From: Ahaetulla prasina
Lineage: Eukaryota; Chordata; Lepidosauria; Squamata; Colubridae
Direction: 5' to 3'
Length of the DNA stretch: 64,000 nucleotides
Assembly (NCBI RefSeq): GCF_028640845.1
Contig: NC_080546.1
Coordinates: forward strand, 68,725,205 to 68,789,204
Position numbers and translations under genes: made by a program. The notes under the pieces were generated by a model that searched no databases, was not told the DNA's origin, and saw only the letters and a program-made list of their open reading frames with translations. Every line of letters starts with the position of its first letter. Positions within the stretch are counted from its first letter, which is position 1. Shown here in pieces: positions 19,774-32,415 of the stretch.

Positions 19774-22700
19774 CTTTTTTTTTTTTTAATTAAAAAAGTT
19801 TTACAACAATTAAATTTTTCCCCCTCCCCCCCTCCCTCCTAAACCCCCCCCCCGGACTTCCCGGAGCAAACACAAGGTATAGTTCCTTAAACAAAACAGT
19901 CATACATTAAACTTTTAAAATCTAACACAATTATAATCTTTCTCTCACATAACCTGACTTCTTCCATTAAAATCAAAATAACATCCTTCATTCAAAAGCA
20001 ATCCGAAATTTCTTAATCTGATATCTATTTTGAATATAATCAATCCAGTTCTTCCATTCATTTAAATATTTTTCTTGAGTACTGTCTTTCAAGAAGGCTG
20101 AGATTTTAGCCATCTCAGCCAAATTGGAAACTTTCAATATCCATTCTTCTATTGTGGGTAATTCTTTTTTCTTCCAATATTGTCCAATCAACAGTCGTGC
20201 TGCTGTTATTAAGTTCAAAATCAACTTAGTCTCAATCACTGTACAGTCCGTTGTTATTCCCAAAAGGAAAAATTGCGGTAGAAACTTTATCTTCTTCTTC
20301 AGAACATTCTGCATAATCCACCAGATTCTTATCCAGAAAGACTTAATTTTCTTACAAGTCCACCATACATGAAAATATGTAGCATCATCACAATTACATC
20401 TCCAACATTTCGCTTGCATATCTGGATACATACATGATAATTTCTTAGGATCTAAATGCCATCTATAAAACATCTTATAAAAATTTTCCCTTAAATTCTG
20501 CGCTATGTAAATTTAACATTTCTAACCCAAATTTTTCCCATGTTTCCAACATTATTGGTTCTTGAATATTCTGTGCCCATTTTATCATACAATCCTTTAT
20601 TAAATCTCTTTCAGAATCTATTTCTATCAACACAGTATACAATCTCTTTATATGCCCCTGAGTTTGATTTCTAATTTGTTTAACCAGATTTTCTTCATTT
20701 TGAATGATACCAATTTTCTGATCTTCTTTCCATCTAGCCTTTAACTGTCCATATTGAAACCAAGTATAATTCCTCCCTTCTTCTTTTAATGTATCCAAAG
20801 ATTTTAGTTGTAAATTTCCCCTCTCATTGTATAAAAGATCTTTATAAGTAATCATTTCTTGTTCCTGTTCTATATTTATATTCTCTACTGCGTGCCGAGG
20901 ACATACCCATATAGGAATTTTATAATTTAACTTATAATAATATTTTTTCCAGACACGCAGAAGAGAAATTCTCAACACATGATTCTTAAAAGCTTTATCT
21001 ACTTTCTTATCATACAATAAATATGCATGCCAACCATATAATAAATCATAACCTTCTATATTCAAAATCCTTTCCTCCGTCAAATTAAACCAATCACTTA
21101 TTACCGAAAGAACAACTGCTTCATAATACAGTTTTAAATTAGGCATTTTAATCCTCCTCTTTCCGTGTATCTTGCATTATTTTCATTTTGACTCTCGCTT
21201 TTTCCTTCCCATATAAATTTATTAATTCCAATCTGCCATTCATCCAAATTTTTATCTTTCTTAATTATTGGTATCATCTGAAACAAGAACAAGAATTTAG
21301 GCAAAACATTCATTTTATAGCTGCTATTCTCCTAACAAAGATAATTGTAATTTTTCCAAGTATTCATTTCCTTCTGAATTTTTTTCCATAACACATCATA
21401 ATTATTCTTATACAATTTTCCATTTGATGAAGTAAGAAAGACTCCTAAATATTTAACCTTTTTTACAATTTCAAATCCTGTTATTTCCTCTAGTTTTTCT
21501 TTCTGGTTCTTAATCATATTTTTGGTTAACACTTTTGTTTTATTTTGATTCACTTTAAACCCTGAGACCCTTCCATATTGATTAATTACTTCCAACAAAT
21601 ATACACTCGAATTTATAGGCTGAGTCAACATAACAACCAAATCATCTGCAAATGCTCTAACTTTATATTCATATCTTCTAATTCTAATACCCTCTATCTC
21701 CCTTAACTCTCTTATCTTATCCAATAAAGGTTCCAAAGATAAAATAAACAATAAAGGTGATAAAGGACACTCCTGCCTTGTTCCTTTCGCAATTTTAAAA
21801 CTATCTGTCAAACTACCATTAATTATTATCTGAGCTGTTTGCTCTCCATAAATTGCCCTAAGTATTCGTAAAACCATTTCCAAATTGCATTTTGTCTGAT
21901 AATTTAAATAAAAATTCCCAATGCAAACGATCAAAAGCTTTCTCTGCATCCAAGAATATAAACGCTGCCGGAATCTGATTTTTCTTTTCCAAATATTCCA
22001 ATAAATTCACTATCTGCCTAACATTATTCCTCATTTGTCTCCCTTTTATGAAACCAGACTGGTCAGTGTGAATCCTTTGTTGTACAATTTCCATTAACCT
22101 ATTTGCCATTATTTTTGCAAAAATCTTATAATCATTATTCAAGAGTGAAATCGGTCTATAATTCCCAGGCTTAGTACAATCCTGATCCTCTTTTGGTATC
22201 AATGAAATAAAAGTAGTCCTCCATGATGGTGGTACTCCTCCTCCCATCAATATCTGATTAAATAACTCCATAAGTGGACCAACTATCTCATCCTGTAACT
22301 TTTTATAATATATTGCTGTAAGTCCATCTGTGCCTGGGGATTTCCCTATTTTTAATTGCTTTATTACCAAAATAATTTCCTCAGAAGTTATAGGCCGATT
22401 CAACTCTTCCCTTTGTTCATTAGTTAAACCTTTAACTTTATATTCTTTCAAATATTTATCAATATCCATATTCAATATTGTATCTCTGGCATATAAATTT
22501 GTATAATATTCCAAGAAAGCTTTTTTAATTTTATCCTGTTGAAATCGCACTTTACCCTTGTATTCAATTCCTTCAATAGTACGTGCTTTCTGTCTTTTCC
22601 TTAACATATAAGCCAACCACCTCCTGATTTATTGGCATTACAAAAAGTATTATGTTTAGCATATTGTATATTGGTTGCCACCTGATCTGCCATTAACATA

Positions 22701-23530
22701 TTAAATTGACTCTGTAATATCTTTATCGCTTCAGTAGTTTTTAAATCATGTGGATTATATACCAATAATTGTTGTTTCCTCTGAATTTCCTCTTCTAAAT
22801 CCCTACGCTGTTTTTGTAGTTTTCTCCTCTGTCTACTATTAATATATATCAAATTTCCTCTCATAAAGGCCTTGCTCGCGTCCCACACCATTTCTATCAA
22901 GTTCCTTTCCCAAATTATAATCAAAAATTCTTTCATTTGTTTTTTACATTGATTTACATTATCCTCATATCTAAACAAATTTTCATTTATTCTCCATGAT
23001 CTTCTTCCACCTTCATATTGCAACTCCATCCATACCGGACTATGATCAGTTAAACACCTTGGAAATATCTTTGTTTTCCTAACCCTAGAAAGCAAGTCAT
23101 TGGTAATTAATATAAAATCAATACGTGAAAAAGATTGATGCCTGTCCGAAAAATAAGTATAATCTCTATCATCAAAATTCTGCCTTCTCCATATATCTTT
23201 CAACTCAAAATCTTCCATCAAATCAAAAAAAGATTTAGGCAATTTTGCATGCATAGGAATTTTCTTAGAAAGAGTTCTTTTATCTCTTCTAGTGTCCATT
23301 ACACCATTCCAATCCCCTAATATAATAAATGTTTTATAGTCCCAAAAAGTCAATTTTTCATGTAACAGTTTATAAAATTTTTCTTGTTGTTGATTAGGTG
23401 CATATATGCCAATCACAAGTGTCTTTTTTCCTTCTAAAATCAATTCAATAGCAATATATCTTCCTTGAATATCCGTTTCAATTAATTTACTTGATATATT
23501 TTTCTTCAAATATATAACTATACCATTTTT
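19774..23530 (-). mobile_element. L1, 5'-truncated in the endonuclease domain
   Basis: In sense order this minus-strand L1 has part of the endonuclease (23530 to about 22870), RT (about 22600-21180), the C-terminal region (to 19988), a polypurine 3' UTR (about 19853-19822) and a poly-A tail (19790-19774). ORF1 and the endonuclease start are missing, so the copy is 5'-truncated. It is closely similar to the L1 at 1425-6956. I could not identify a target duplication. Confidence 0.88.
19988..23530 (-). pseudogene. L1 ORF2 remnant (second copy)
   Basis: Endonuclease motifs: GIYAPNQQQ, GDWNGVMD, DFILITNDLL, LTDHSPVW (23480-23000). RT motifs: YRPISLLN, SGFIKGRQ, FLDAEKAFDRLH (22616-21870), then SPLLFILSLEPLL and FADDLVV (21800-21640). 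The C-terminal zinc-like region with CWRCNCDDATYFH is near 20400. At least four frame changes interrupt it (about 22610, 21870-21950, 21150-21330, 20475). The longest clean run is 428 codons (23887-22601), which crosses an artificial junction at about 23530-23555 into another L1 piece. Confidence 0.88.
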
Positions 23531-23919
23531 CTTATTCGAGCAGAAGAAACAAAATGTCCACCAAATATGAAAATATGTAGCGTCATCACAATTACATCTC
23601 CAACATTTTGCTTGCATATCTGGATACATACACGATAATTTCTTAGGATCTAAATGCCATCTATAAAACATTTTATAAAAATTTTCCCTTAAATTCTGTG
23701 CCTGTGTAAATTTAACATTTCTAACCCAAATTTTTTCCCAAGTTTCCAATAATATTGGCTCCTGAAAATTTTGTGCCCACTTTATCATACAGTCCTTTAC
23801 CAAGTCCCTTTCAGAGTCTGTTTCGAGTAACACATTATACAATCTCTTTATATGCTCCTGAGACTGATTTTCTGATCTTCCTTCCATCTAGCACGTAACT
23901 GCCCGTATTGGAACCAAGT
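23531..23919 (-). mobile_element. L1 with inverted body, part 1 (third L1 copy)
   Basis: Minus-strand L1 ORF2 C-terminal sequence (WEKIWVRNVKFTQAQNLRENFYKMFYRWHLDPKKL, given here in pieces) from 23887 to 23555. About 24 bases of unrelated filler (23531-23554) separate it from the neighbouring L1. The copy is cut by Gypsy A at 23920 and resumes at 34724-35317. Its 3' UTR is present only in the opposite orientation at 35318-35553, so the body is inverted relative to the tail. Confidence 0.75.
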
Positions 23920-23924
23920 ATAAT

Positions 23925-24111
23925 TGTTAGGTTTGGGCAATGACGAGGCAGGAGACCATACAAGTGACAACAGCTCTTTAGTTTATTGTGACCCAGCAAA
24001 AGACCAACAGCAAAAACCCCTCTTTAAATACTATTTTGGCTGAGGCATCAGCCAATCAGCAATGTGCTTGTTCCCGCCCAAACTTCCCTCCTAAAGTTTA
24101 AATACATAACA
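23925..24111 (-). repeat. 3' LTR of Gypsy A
   Basis: The LTR is 187 bp with TG/CA termini. Just inside, on the minus strand, the polypurine tract GGAGGGGAAGAG (24112-24123) precedes the LTR, as expected for plus-strand priming at a 3' LTR. It is nearly identical to 34532-34718. Confidence 0.93.
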
Positions 24112-24163
24112 CTCTTCCCCTCCCAGAACGCATTGAGCCACTTCTTTGCATGGAATTTGCATG

Positions 24164-27076
24164 TTATTTTTCCATGTAGTCACGCAGGTAGACAGGGCGT
24201 CTCCTAACTCTTTCTGACCTGCGCAATTCATTCCCTGGGAGTGAGTCGAGCTGGTCGGAGGGACTGTTTGTTCCTCCCAGCTCCTCCTCTGGGCCCTCTG
24301 GCCCTGGATTACTTGCAGAGTCATCCCTGCAGTCTTCAGGAGGAACTGGTTGGTGTCGCTGGACTTCTTCAAGTTCAGATAAGTCCTCCGATCGCTGCGG
24401 GTTTGAGTTAGCTGTTGATTCAAATATTTGGTAGTCAGGGTCTGGTTGCATGGTTTCTGGTTTGTTTTGTACCCTTCTACGTAATTGATCTATGTGGCGC
24501 CTCCATACTTGGCCATCCCCCAGGTCCACTATATATGATTTTGGACCTGTTACTCCAGTGATTGTTCCTTTAAGCCATGCTGGGCCTTCACTATAGTTAT
24601 GTGCCCACACTAAATCACCCATTGTCATTTCCCTGGTTGGGTTTAATCGATCTAAGGGACACCTTAGTTTCCTACCCATCAATAGTTCAGATGGGCTGCG
24701 CCCTGTGGCTACACAGGGGGTTCTGTGTTGTACCGCTAGAAAGGTATCGATTTTGGCTTGCCAATCACCGGGGGTGATTCTAGATAGCGCTTCCTTGGCA
24801 CTGCGAACGAATCGTTCTGCAAGACCGTTCGTCGCCGGGTGGAAAGGCACCGAGAGGACATGTTGGATGCCCTCTTCTGCTAAGTACCCTTCGAATTGGG
24901 TAGCCGTGAATTGCGGGCCGTTGTCGGACACTAGAATAGAATAGAATAGAATAGAATTTTTTATTGGCCAAGTGTGATTGGACACACAAGGAATTTGTCT
25001 TGGTGCATATGCTCTCAGTGTACATAAGAGAAAATATACGTTCATCAAGGTACAACATTTACAACACAATTGATGGTCAATATATCAATATAAATCATAA
25101 GGATTGCCAGCAACAAGTTATAGTCATACAGTCATAAGTGGAAAGAGATTGGTGATGGGAACTATGAAACGATTAATAGTAGTGCAGATTCAGTAAATAG
25201 TCTGACAGTGTTGAGGGAATTATTTGTTTAGCAGAGTGATGGCCTTCGGGAAAAAACTGTTCTTGTGTCTAGTTGTTCTGGTGTGCAGTGCTCTATAGCG
25301 TCGTTTTGAGGGTAGTAGTTGAAACAGTTTATGTCTAGGATGCGAGGGATCTGCAAATATTTTCATGGCCCTCTTCTTGATTCGTGCAGTATACAGGTCC
25401 TCAATGGAAGGCAGGTTGGTAGCAATTATTTTTTCTGCAGTTCTAATTATCCTCTGTGTTTTTCTTGTTGGGTTGCAGAACCGAACCAGACAGTTATAGA
25501 GGTGTAACCCATGTGTTACAAAAAGGTGCCGCAATGTTGTAATTACGGCTTCGGCTGTTGTGGATTTCATGAGCAGTATTTCTAACCACTTTGAAAATGC
25601 GTCTACCACGATTAAAAAGGTTTGTCCATGGAATGGCCCGGCAAAGTCTATGTGGATCCTGGACCAAGGACCTTGGGGTTTCTCCCACTCTCTTATGGGG
25701 GCTGTTGGGGGTAGTGGCCTTGACTCTTGGCAGGCCTAGCATTTTCCTACCCTATCGCTAATGTCTTTATCCATTTGTGGCCACCACACATAACTCCTCG
25801 CCAGGCTTTTCATCCTCACAATTCCCGGGTGCCCCACATGTAACAGTTCTAACACGTTTTCTCGCAGTTTCTCTGGAATAACCACTCTATTTCCCCATAA
25901 CAGACAACCCCCTTGAACCGACAGTTCCGAGCGTTTTTTTGTAAAGTCTTTGAAACGATCTCCCGGTGCATCGGGCCATACCCTCTGTACCCAACCGATT
26001 ACAGTCCTTCTGCATGTCCTAAGTCCTTCCCTGGATGATGGGACAATTTGTACAAGTACGCTGCCAGGAAGATAGTCCAACGAGTCATTCTGGGCGATAA
26101 TGCAACCGGAGTTGGATGGTCCCCCGCCAGAAGTCCCAATAGTGGTCTGTGGTCCATTACTATTTCGAATTGTCGCCCAAATAGGTATTCATGGAATTTT
26201 TTAACTCCCGAAACTATGGCCAGGGCCTCTCTATCTAGCTGGCTGTAGTTTCTTTCTGCTGCTGACATCGTACGGGAGAAATATGCTATGGGGGCTTCCG
26301 ATCCGTTCGGTAACCTATGGCTGAGGACAGCCCCTACCCCGTAGGGTGACGCATCGCAGACTAGCACTAGTGGCAGTGTCCCGTTGTATTGGATTAGCAG
26401 GCTATCCCTGGACAAGAGGTTCTTAACGCCCTCGAATGCCCTAGCCTCAGCCTTGCCCCACGACCAAACAGCCTTTTTTGCTAATAGCTTGTGCAGCGGC
26501 TCTGCTACTGTTGCCTTATTTCGCAAGAAGACCGCGTAGAAATTCACAAGCCCCAAAAATGCCTGTAACTCAGCCTTGTTTTTGGGAGCCGGAGCCTTTT
26601 TGATGGCTCACACTTTGCTCTCCGTGGGGTGGATTCCTTCTCTGTCTATTTGGTAACCCAAGAATTCTACGGATTCAACTCCTATCTGGCATTTGTTGAG
26701 CTTGACCTTAAGTCCAGCAGACCTGAAAATGCCCAAGACTTTCCGTAGTTTGGTCCCTAACTCAACTAGGTTCTCTGCTGAAACTAGTACGTCGTCAAAA
26801 TATGGCACGACCCCCAGTATTCCTTGTAACAGACGTTCCATTAGATTTTGGAACAACCCTGGGGCTACGCTGACTCCAAACTGGAGTCGAGTGCATTTGA
26901 ATGCGCCTCGATGCGTTACAATCGTTTGCGCCTTGGCTGTGTCATTGTCTACAAGCAATTGTTGGTAGGCTTGGGCTAAATCGAGTTTGGCGAAGACCTG
27001 CCCTTGTCCCAATGAGTGTAACAGATGTTGCACTACGGGAACGGGGTATGCGCTCTTTTGCAACGCCTTGTTAAGC
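24164..27076 (-). pseudogene. Gypsy A pol, C-terminal part: RT, RNase H, integrase
   Basis: In sense order: RT from 27076 (FAKLDLAQAYQQLLVD, YFDDVLVSAEN near 26800, 'LNKCQIGVESVEFLGYQID'); RNase H at 26556-25999 (LVCDASPYGVGAVLSH, DREALAIVSGV); integrase zinc region at 26080-25736 (HVGHPGIVRMK, WWPQMD); catalytic core from about 25660 to 24780, with FSKW, then SDNGPQFT beyond the LINE insertion, and AERFVRSAKEAL; C-terminal region to 24164 (RRSERVRRRPVYLRDYMEK end). The frame changes several times (about 26600, 26080, 25740). It has no chromodomain. Confidence 0.9.
24932..25504 (-). mobile_element. CR1/L3/Rex-like LINE 3' end with (AATAG)n tail (Snake1-like), first copy
   Basis: A minus-strand LINE 3' fragment. 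The plus strand starts with a (TAGAA)n microsatellite (24932-24957), which is the LINE's 3' tail. The ORF2 C-terminus is readable at 25500-25220: 'RTAEKIIATNLPSIEDLYTARIKKRA', 'DPSHPRHKLFQLLPSKRRYRAL' and 'KNSFFPKAITLLN', in pieces. It interrupts the Gypsy A integrase between 'THGL' and 'SDNGPQF'. Snake genomes are known for this LINE seeding AATAG microsatellites. It matches 38460-39050 almost base for base. Confidence 0.88.
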
Positions 27077-27081
27077 GTTGC

Positions 27082-27569
27082 TGTCAGGCTACCTCCGACT
27101 ATAATTAGGAAAGAATTCACCTTGACTTCATTTGGAATAAAGAAAAGTACTTTTACTATTTACAGTCTTGATAGCAACCAAGCTAAGTTGGATCTGAGAC
27201 AAAATATGGCTAACATATCATATCCCCCCAATTGTCCCTCCTCCTCCAGGAGGTCAGGCTGGTCTGGGCCAATGCCAGCTCCTTCTCGGCGCCTCGTGGT
27301 AATCTTCTTCCACAGGTCTCTAGTTGTCAGTCATCTTAGGAATGCAGTGTCTGTTAGAAAAGCCCGCGCTGATAACACTCAGTCGTTAATCACCCCTCCC
27401 CCACTGTTATGTCAGCCGACACTCTTAATAGGCTCCTTTCCCTTACCCTGTACGGTGGTATGATACATCTCATTTCCTTAATAGTTTTATAATACAGAAA
27501 TAAACATTTACATTCTATCTACTGATATAATCATTCAAAAGTATATGAAGATTGGAGTGGAGGCTGACA
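27082..27569 (-). repeat. 3' LTR of Gypsy B
   Basis: 488 bp, TGTCAGGCTACC to GGAGGCTGACA. On the minus strand the polypurine tract GGAGGGCGAA abuts it (27570-27579). It contains an AATAAA (on plus as TTTATT near 27510, and aataaa 27136). It differs from 32416-32904 by G/C in 'ctcggc[g/c]cctcg', a missing C in 'cattt[c]acatt' and T/C in 'gtata[t/c]gaag'. Confidence 0.95.
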
Positions 27570-27617
27570 TTCGCCCTCCTGCAACAAGGACGTTAGTCCT
27601 AGAAAGAAAAAAAGAAG

Positions 27618-30564
27618 TTAGGGTTTGTCAGGATATTTTTTATAGAATTGTGCTATCTTTTCCGAAGCACGAACATCTTCTTTGTTCACCCATTCAGCTT
27701 GGGATAACGGGAAGTGTTTCCAAGCAATAAGATATTGAATTTTATTTCTATGTTTTCTTGAATCTAAAATTTCTTTTATTTCAAAGTGTTGTTCGCCCTC
27801 TATGAGAATTGGTATAGGAGGGGGTGTATGGTTAGGACGGAAAGTAGATGTGTGTTCAGGTTTCAGCAAGCTCACATGGAAAACGGGGTAAATTCTCCTA
27901 AGTGTTTTTGGTAAATCTAGTTGTACTGTCACGGGGTTGATGATTTTTACTATGGGAAAGGTCCCACATATTTGGGTCCAAGTTTCTTAGATTTCTGAGT
28001 GGTTTGAAGATATTTGGTGGAAAGATAAACCTTATCGCCCACTTGATATTTGTTCTCAGGGGACCTTTTTTTATCTGCTTGTTTTTATGGCGGTGGCGTC
28101 GTCGATCGCTCATGAGTCATTTTCCATGTGCTTTGTATTTGATCTATCCATTCTGACAAAGAGGAAACAGTAGTTTCTTCCTTTGGGAGTTCCGAGATAG
28201 GAACAAAATCTTGACCTGAAGCTATTTTAAAGGGAGTAAATCCCGTGCTACTATGAATTGAGTTGTTGTAGGCAACTTCAGCAAAAGGTAAGAGGTCTGC
28301 CCAATTGTCTTGCTGGTAGTTAACATAACATCGTAGATATTGTTCTAGTACAGAGTTCGAACGTTCACAGCTTCCATTAGTTTGGGGATGATGGGAGGAG
28401 CTTAATCCTTGGGCGGAGCCAATGAGTCGTAAAAATTCTTTCCAAAATTGAGAAGTGAATTGAACTCCTCGATCTGAAATGATGCGTTCAGGAACTCCGT
28501 GGAGTCTATAAATGTGTTGTACAAACAACTTTGCTAGAGTCTTTGAGGAGGGTATTTTTGAACATGGAATAAAATGGACTTGTTTGGAGAAAAGGTCAGT
28601 CACAACCCATATAACAGTATTGCCTGAACTTTCAGGTAATTCCACTATGAAATCCATGGATATTTCTTTCCATGGGGTTCCTGGCCTGGCTACCGTTTGA
28701 AGTAGTCCAGGAGGTTTTCCCGGAGGCCTTTTGGATGATGCGCAAATAGGGCAACTTGCTACATATGCTTGAATGTCTTTTTTAAGACTTGGCCACCAAA
28801 ATTGTCTTTTAAGAAGATGCAAAGTTTTCACAAATCCAAAATGCCCTGCCATTTTGGCATCATGGCATCGTTGTAGGATGGTTTCTCTGAGTGATAGAGG
28901 AACATATAGTTTTGTTCCAATCCAAGCTAGTCCATCACGGAGTGTGCATTCATGGGAATGCGCTAAGTACCAGTCATCAGTGTTTAAAGCTTCTTTAAAC
29001 GACTTGGTCAGTTCATCTGGGAGTGAGGGTTCAGCTTTTGAGTGGCTTCTAGTTATAGCCGGGACTGCCAACTGTTGCACGGGAAGTATTGGTTGAACCA
29101 TCTCGGAGCGAGTGCAATTGTATTGGGGCAAACGTGAGAGAGCATCCGCTAAGAAGTTTTTCCCCCCAGGAATGTAATGTAAAGTGAAATTAAAGTGGTT
29201 AAAATATTGAGCCCAGCGGGCTTGTTTAGGTGAAAGTTTTCTAGGAGTCTTTAGGGCTTCTAGATTTTTGTGATCAGTCCAAACTTCAAAAGGATGATTT
29301 GAACCCTCTAAGAATTGTCTCCACATTCGTAGAGCCCAATGAACTGCAAATGCTTCCTTTTCCCAAATAGCCCATCGCCTTTCAGTTTCAGTCAATTTTC
29401 GAGAAGTGAAAGCACAGGGTTGTAGTTTACCATCAGCATTGTTTTGGAGCAAAACGGCTCCAACTGCTACATCATTTGCATCAGCTTGTATTACAAAAGG
29501 AACATCCATGTCAGGGTGTTTTAAAATAGGTTCGGCGGCAAAGAGTCGTTTCAATTTTTCAAATGCTGCCTGACATTCCATTGTCCATTCGAGAGGTAAT
29601 GATGGTTTGGGTTTCGTGTCTCCTTTAGTTTTCAAGAGGTTGGTGATTGGTAAAGCAATTTGAGCAAAGGAGGGGATGAATTGACGATAGAAATTTACGA
29701 ATCCTAAAAAACTTTGCAGTTGCTTGCGTGTGCGTGGGGGGGCCCATTCCAAGACAGCTTTCACTTTTCCTGGATCCATTTCTAACCCATCAGCTGAAAT
29801 GCGATACCCTAAGTAGTCTATTTTGGTTTGATGGAAATCACATTTGGATAGCTTGCAATATAGTTCTGCAGATAATAACTTTTTGAGAACAGCTCTTACT
29901 AGTTTAATATGTTCTTCCATTGTTTCTGTATAGATAAGTATGTCGTCAAGGTAGACAAGAACTCCTTTGAACAAATGCTGATGGAGTATTTCATTTATTA
30001 GTTGCATAAAAACTGCGGGCGCCCCCTGCAGTCCAAAGGGTAGTACTCGAAACTGGAAACATCCTAGTGGACAGTTGAAAGCGGTTTTCCATTCATCCCC
30101 TCTTTATACGAACTCTGTAGTAGGCTTCTCAGGTCCAGTTTGGTGAAGAATTTTCCTTCGCTAAATGTGCTAACATATCTTTCATGAGTGGCATGGGGTA
30201 TATGTTTTCCGACACCGCGTTTAAATTCCTATAGTCAACTATAAGACGAAAGGAGCCATCTTTCTTTTCCCAGAACATCACTGCAGCCACGAGGTCTAGC
30301 CGGTTGGATAAAACCCCGCCTAGGTTTTGTCTATGAATTTATGAGCTCACCCAATTCTTTTTGGGTCATGGGATAAGCTTTTGGTTTTGGAAGCTTTACC
30401 CCCGGAAGGATGTCTATGGCACAGTCAATAGGCCTATGGGGAGGAAGTACGTCTGATGCTTTCTCACTAAAGACTTCTCGCAAGTCCCAGTATTCCTTGG
30501 GTATCCTCTCCTCCCCGTCTATCCGTTCGATCATTGCCCCCAACGTATCCTGGTGCATGGCCAC
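27618..30564 (-). pseudogene. Gypsy B pol: RT, RNase H, integrase, chromodomain
   Basis: Pol copies and integrates the element. The linker (30564-30331) and RT start (about 30330-30010) contain stops and frame changes. From 30007 to 28085 there are 640 uninterrupted codons: RT with YLDDILIYTE, RNase H (ADANDVAVGAVLLQN, WTDHKNLEAL, ADALSRLPQ), and integrase with the zinc region (HFGFVKTLH, CPICASSK), MDFIVELP, SDRGVQFTSQFW and SCERSNSVLEQYLR, i.e. the DDE residues. After another shift, 27932-27618 encodes a chromodomain (HFEIKEILDSRKHRNKIQYL, WVNKED). Chromodomains target chromatin marks in this family. The catalytic core is remarkably preserved. Confidence 0.93.
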
Positions 30565-30599
30565 GGTAGATCCCTTCTTGGGTTCCCCCTTTTTCCCTT

Positions 30600-32395
30600 T
30601 TAATGTTTTGGAACGGAAACGAGGGACTCTGTTCTCCAGTTAATATGGGGGTTCCATTTCCGCAACCATGACAGGCCTAGCAACAGGGGTTGGTCCATTC
30701 CTGGGGCTACTATGAAGTTCAGAATTTCGCGGTGGTCTCCTATTATCATTTCTATGGGTTCTGTTACGAAATGGGCGGGTCCTCCCCCTGCCACAGAGCC
30801 ATCCAACTGGGCAAACGCTATGGGCCTACTTAGGGTTCTCAATCTTAGTTCCATTTTTTCTACTAGTTCGGGACTGACCATACATCTAGTGCATCCAGAA
30901 TCGAGTAGTGCTAGCAGTTCCCCCTTATTACCCGAAGAGGGTACATGTAGATTGACTGGAATGTCCAAGGGGCCTCGTGCCCAACTCACCAGAAGGTCTT
31001 CATCGGACTCTGATGTGGTTTTGCTGTCGTTAGTATCGGTCGACGCTTCGCCATCCTCCTTGATGGGCGTGCCCTTCTTGGCAACGCCCTCCCCCACTTT
31101 TGCCGGTTTACGCGCCTTAGCCGCTGGTTTCACTGGTTCCTTTTCACCACCAGAGGTCGCGCTTGGTATCAACTTAACCCTACAGTCGGCTGCTCGGTGG
31201 CCTTCTTTTCCACATCTGTAGCACGCAGACGAACGTGGTCTTCCTCCCTCCAATCTAGGGACGTCCCTATAGGTGCCTCCTGGAGAACGGCTAAGGGATG
31301 GCCCTCCAGTGCGCTGTCTTCTGCCACGGTCCTTCACTAGTTCGATTTCCATCTCTGCTGCCAGGGTGTACCAGCCATACAGCGTAGTTGGAGAGGCTCG
31401 TGCTCAACACAGTTCGTAGAGATCTCCATTCAGACCATCTTTGAAAATGTCCACAAGGGTCACCTCCGACCACCCTCTCATCAAGGGAACTAAATCACTG
31501 AACTCCTGGTTATAATCAGCCACCGGTCTCCTCCCTTGCCTGATGGTTTTCATTCGACCTTTGGCCTTTTGCTCTGCCAGGGGGTCCTCAAACCTCCTCC
31601 TCAGTGCAGTCATAAAATGCTCGTAGTTTTGCAGTAAGGGGGAGTGGTTGGTATATAACGACACATACCACGCAGCTGCTCTTCCGGTCAAATTGTGGGT
31701 CACAGCTCTCACTTGTGCTGCCTGTGACCAATAATCTTCCCCCCAGTCTATCATGTGGTCATTCACTTTCGCCAGGAACAGTCCCAACTCCTTCGCATTT
31801 CCATCAAATTTCTCTGATATGGGGGGAATTTTTGGCTTTTTCCTTCCCCTGCGCAGCCTTGCTTGATCAGCAGATGGCGCGCGACCCCCATCCAATTCAG
31901 CTTCCTCTGGGGAGAGAGTTCCCGGCTCTGGCTCTTCAGAAATCTCACCGCCCTGGGAATCACCTCTAGCTGGCCCCTTTGTCTTATCTTCCTCCTCTTC
32001 TCCCTCCCACCTGGAGGACCAAATAGGGGATTCATACCTTTGGCGAGCTGCTTGTCTTACTTTCACCTCACGGAAAAGACGAAATGCTTCCTCCAACTGG
32101 CGTTTGTCTCTTATCTCTCTCTCTTCCTGCCAATCCGAAAGTCTCACCGTCTTTTTTTTCCCCCTTTTTGTTACTCCAGACTGAGGCTCTTCGGTACTTG
32201 GTTTCCACCTTTCCTCTTCCAGCTTTAATTGCTCAATCCACCGAGCTCTGCAATCTTCCAGCTCAGGGTTAAAAGTGTCAGCAAAAATTCCTCCGGACGC
32301 CTCCCCCAGCTCAGCCGGCAGCTGGCCTTCCATCACATTTGGGTTTTCTCCCCCCCCCCCCCGGTATTGCGATTGCAATCCTGGTTGGTAGACAT
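30600..32395 (-). pseudogene. Gypsy B gag and protease
   Basis: The open frame 32378-31404 (capsid-like: FDGNAKELGLFLAKVNDHM, LTGRAAAWYVSLY, RRFEDPLAEQ) continues in the same frame after one TGA (31404-31406) into 31352-30600. That part carries the knuckle CYRCGKEGHRAADC and the protease (LLALLDSGCTRCM, APGMDQPLLLGLSWL). A likely ATG at 32395 is out of frame with the gag by one base, separated by a run of 13 G at 32362-32350. An indel in that homopolymer, real or from sequencing, would explain it. The N-terminus is therefore uncertain. Confidence 0.9.
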
Positions 32396-32415
32396 GATGA
32401 TGAGATCCAACTTAA

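Noticed and set aside
26987..27463. A plus-strand protein of 158 codons, found again at 32339-32797
   Set aside because: The duplicated frame is the antisense of the Gypsy B LTR; duplication is due to the LTR pair.
28085..30007. A 640-codon intact gene, possibly a domesticated retroviral-type integrase
   Set aside because: It sits in a Gypsy element with recent LTRs and a target duplication, and flanking pol segments are shifted; there is no sign of host use.
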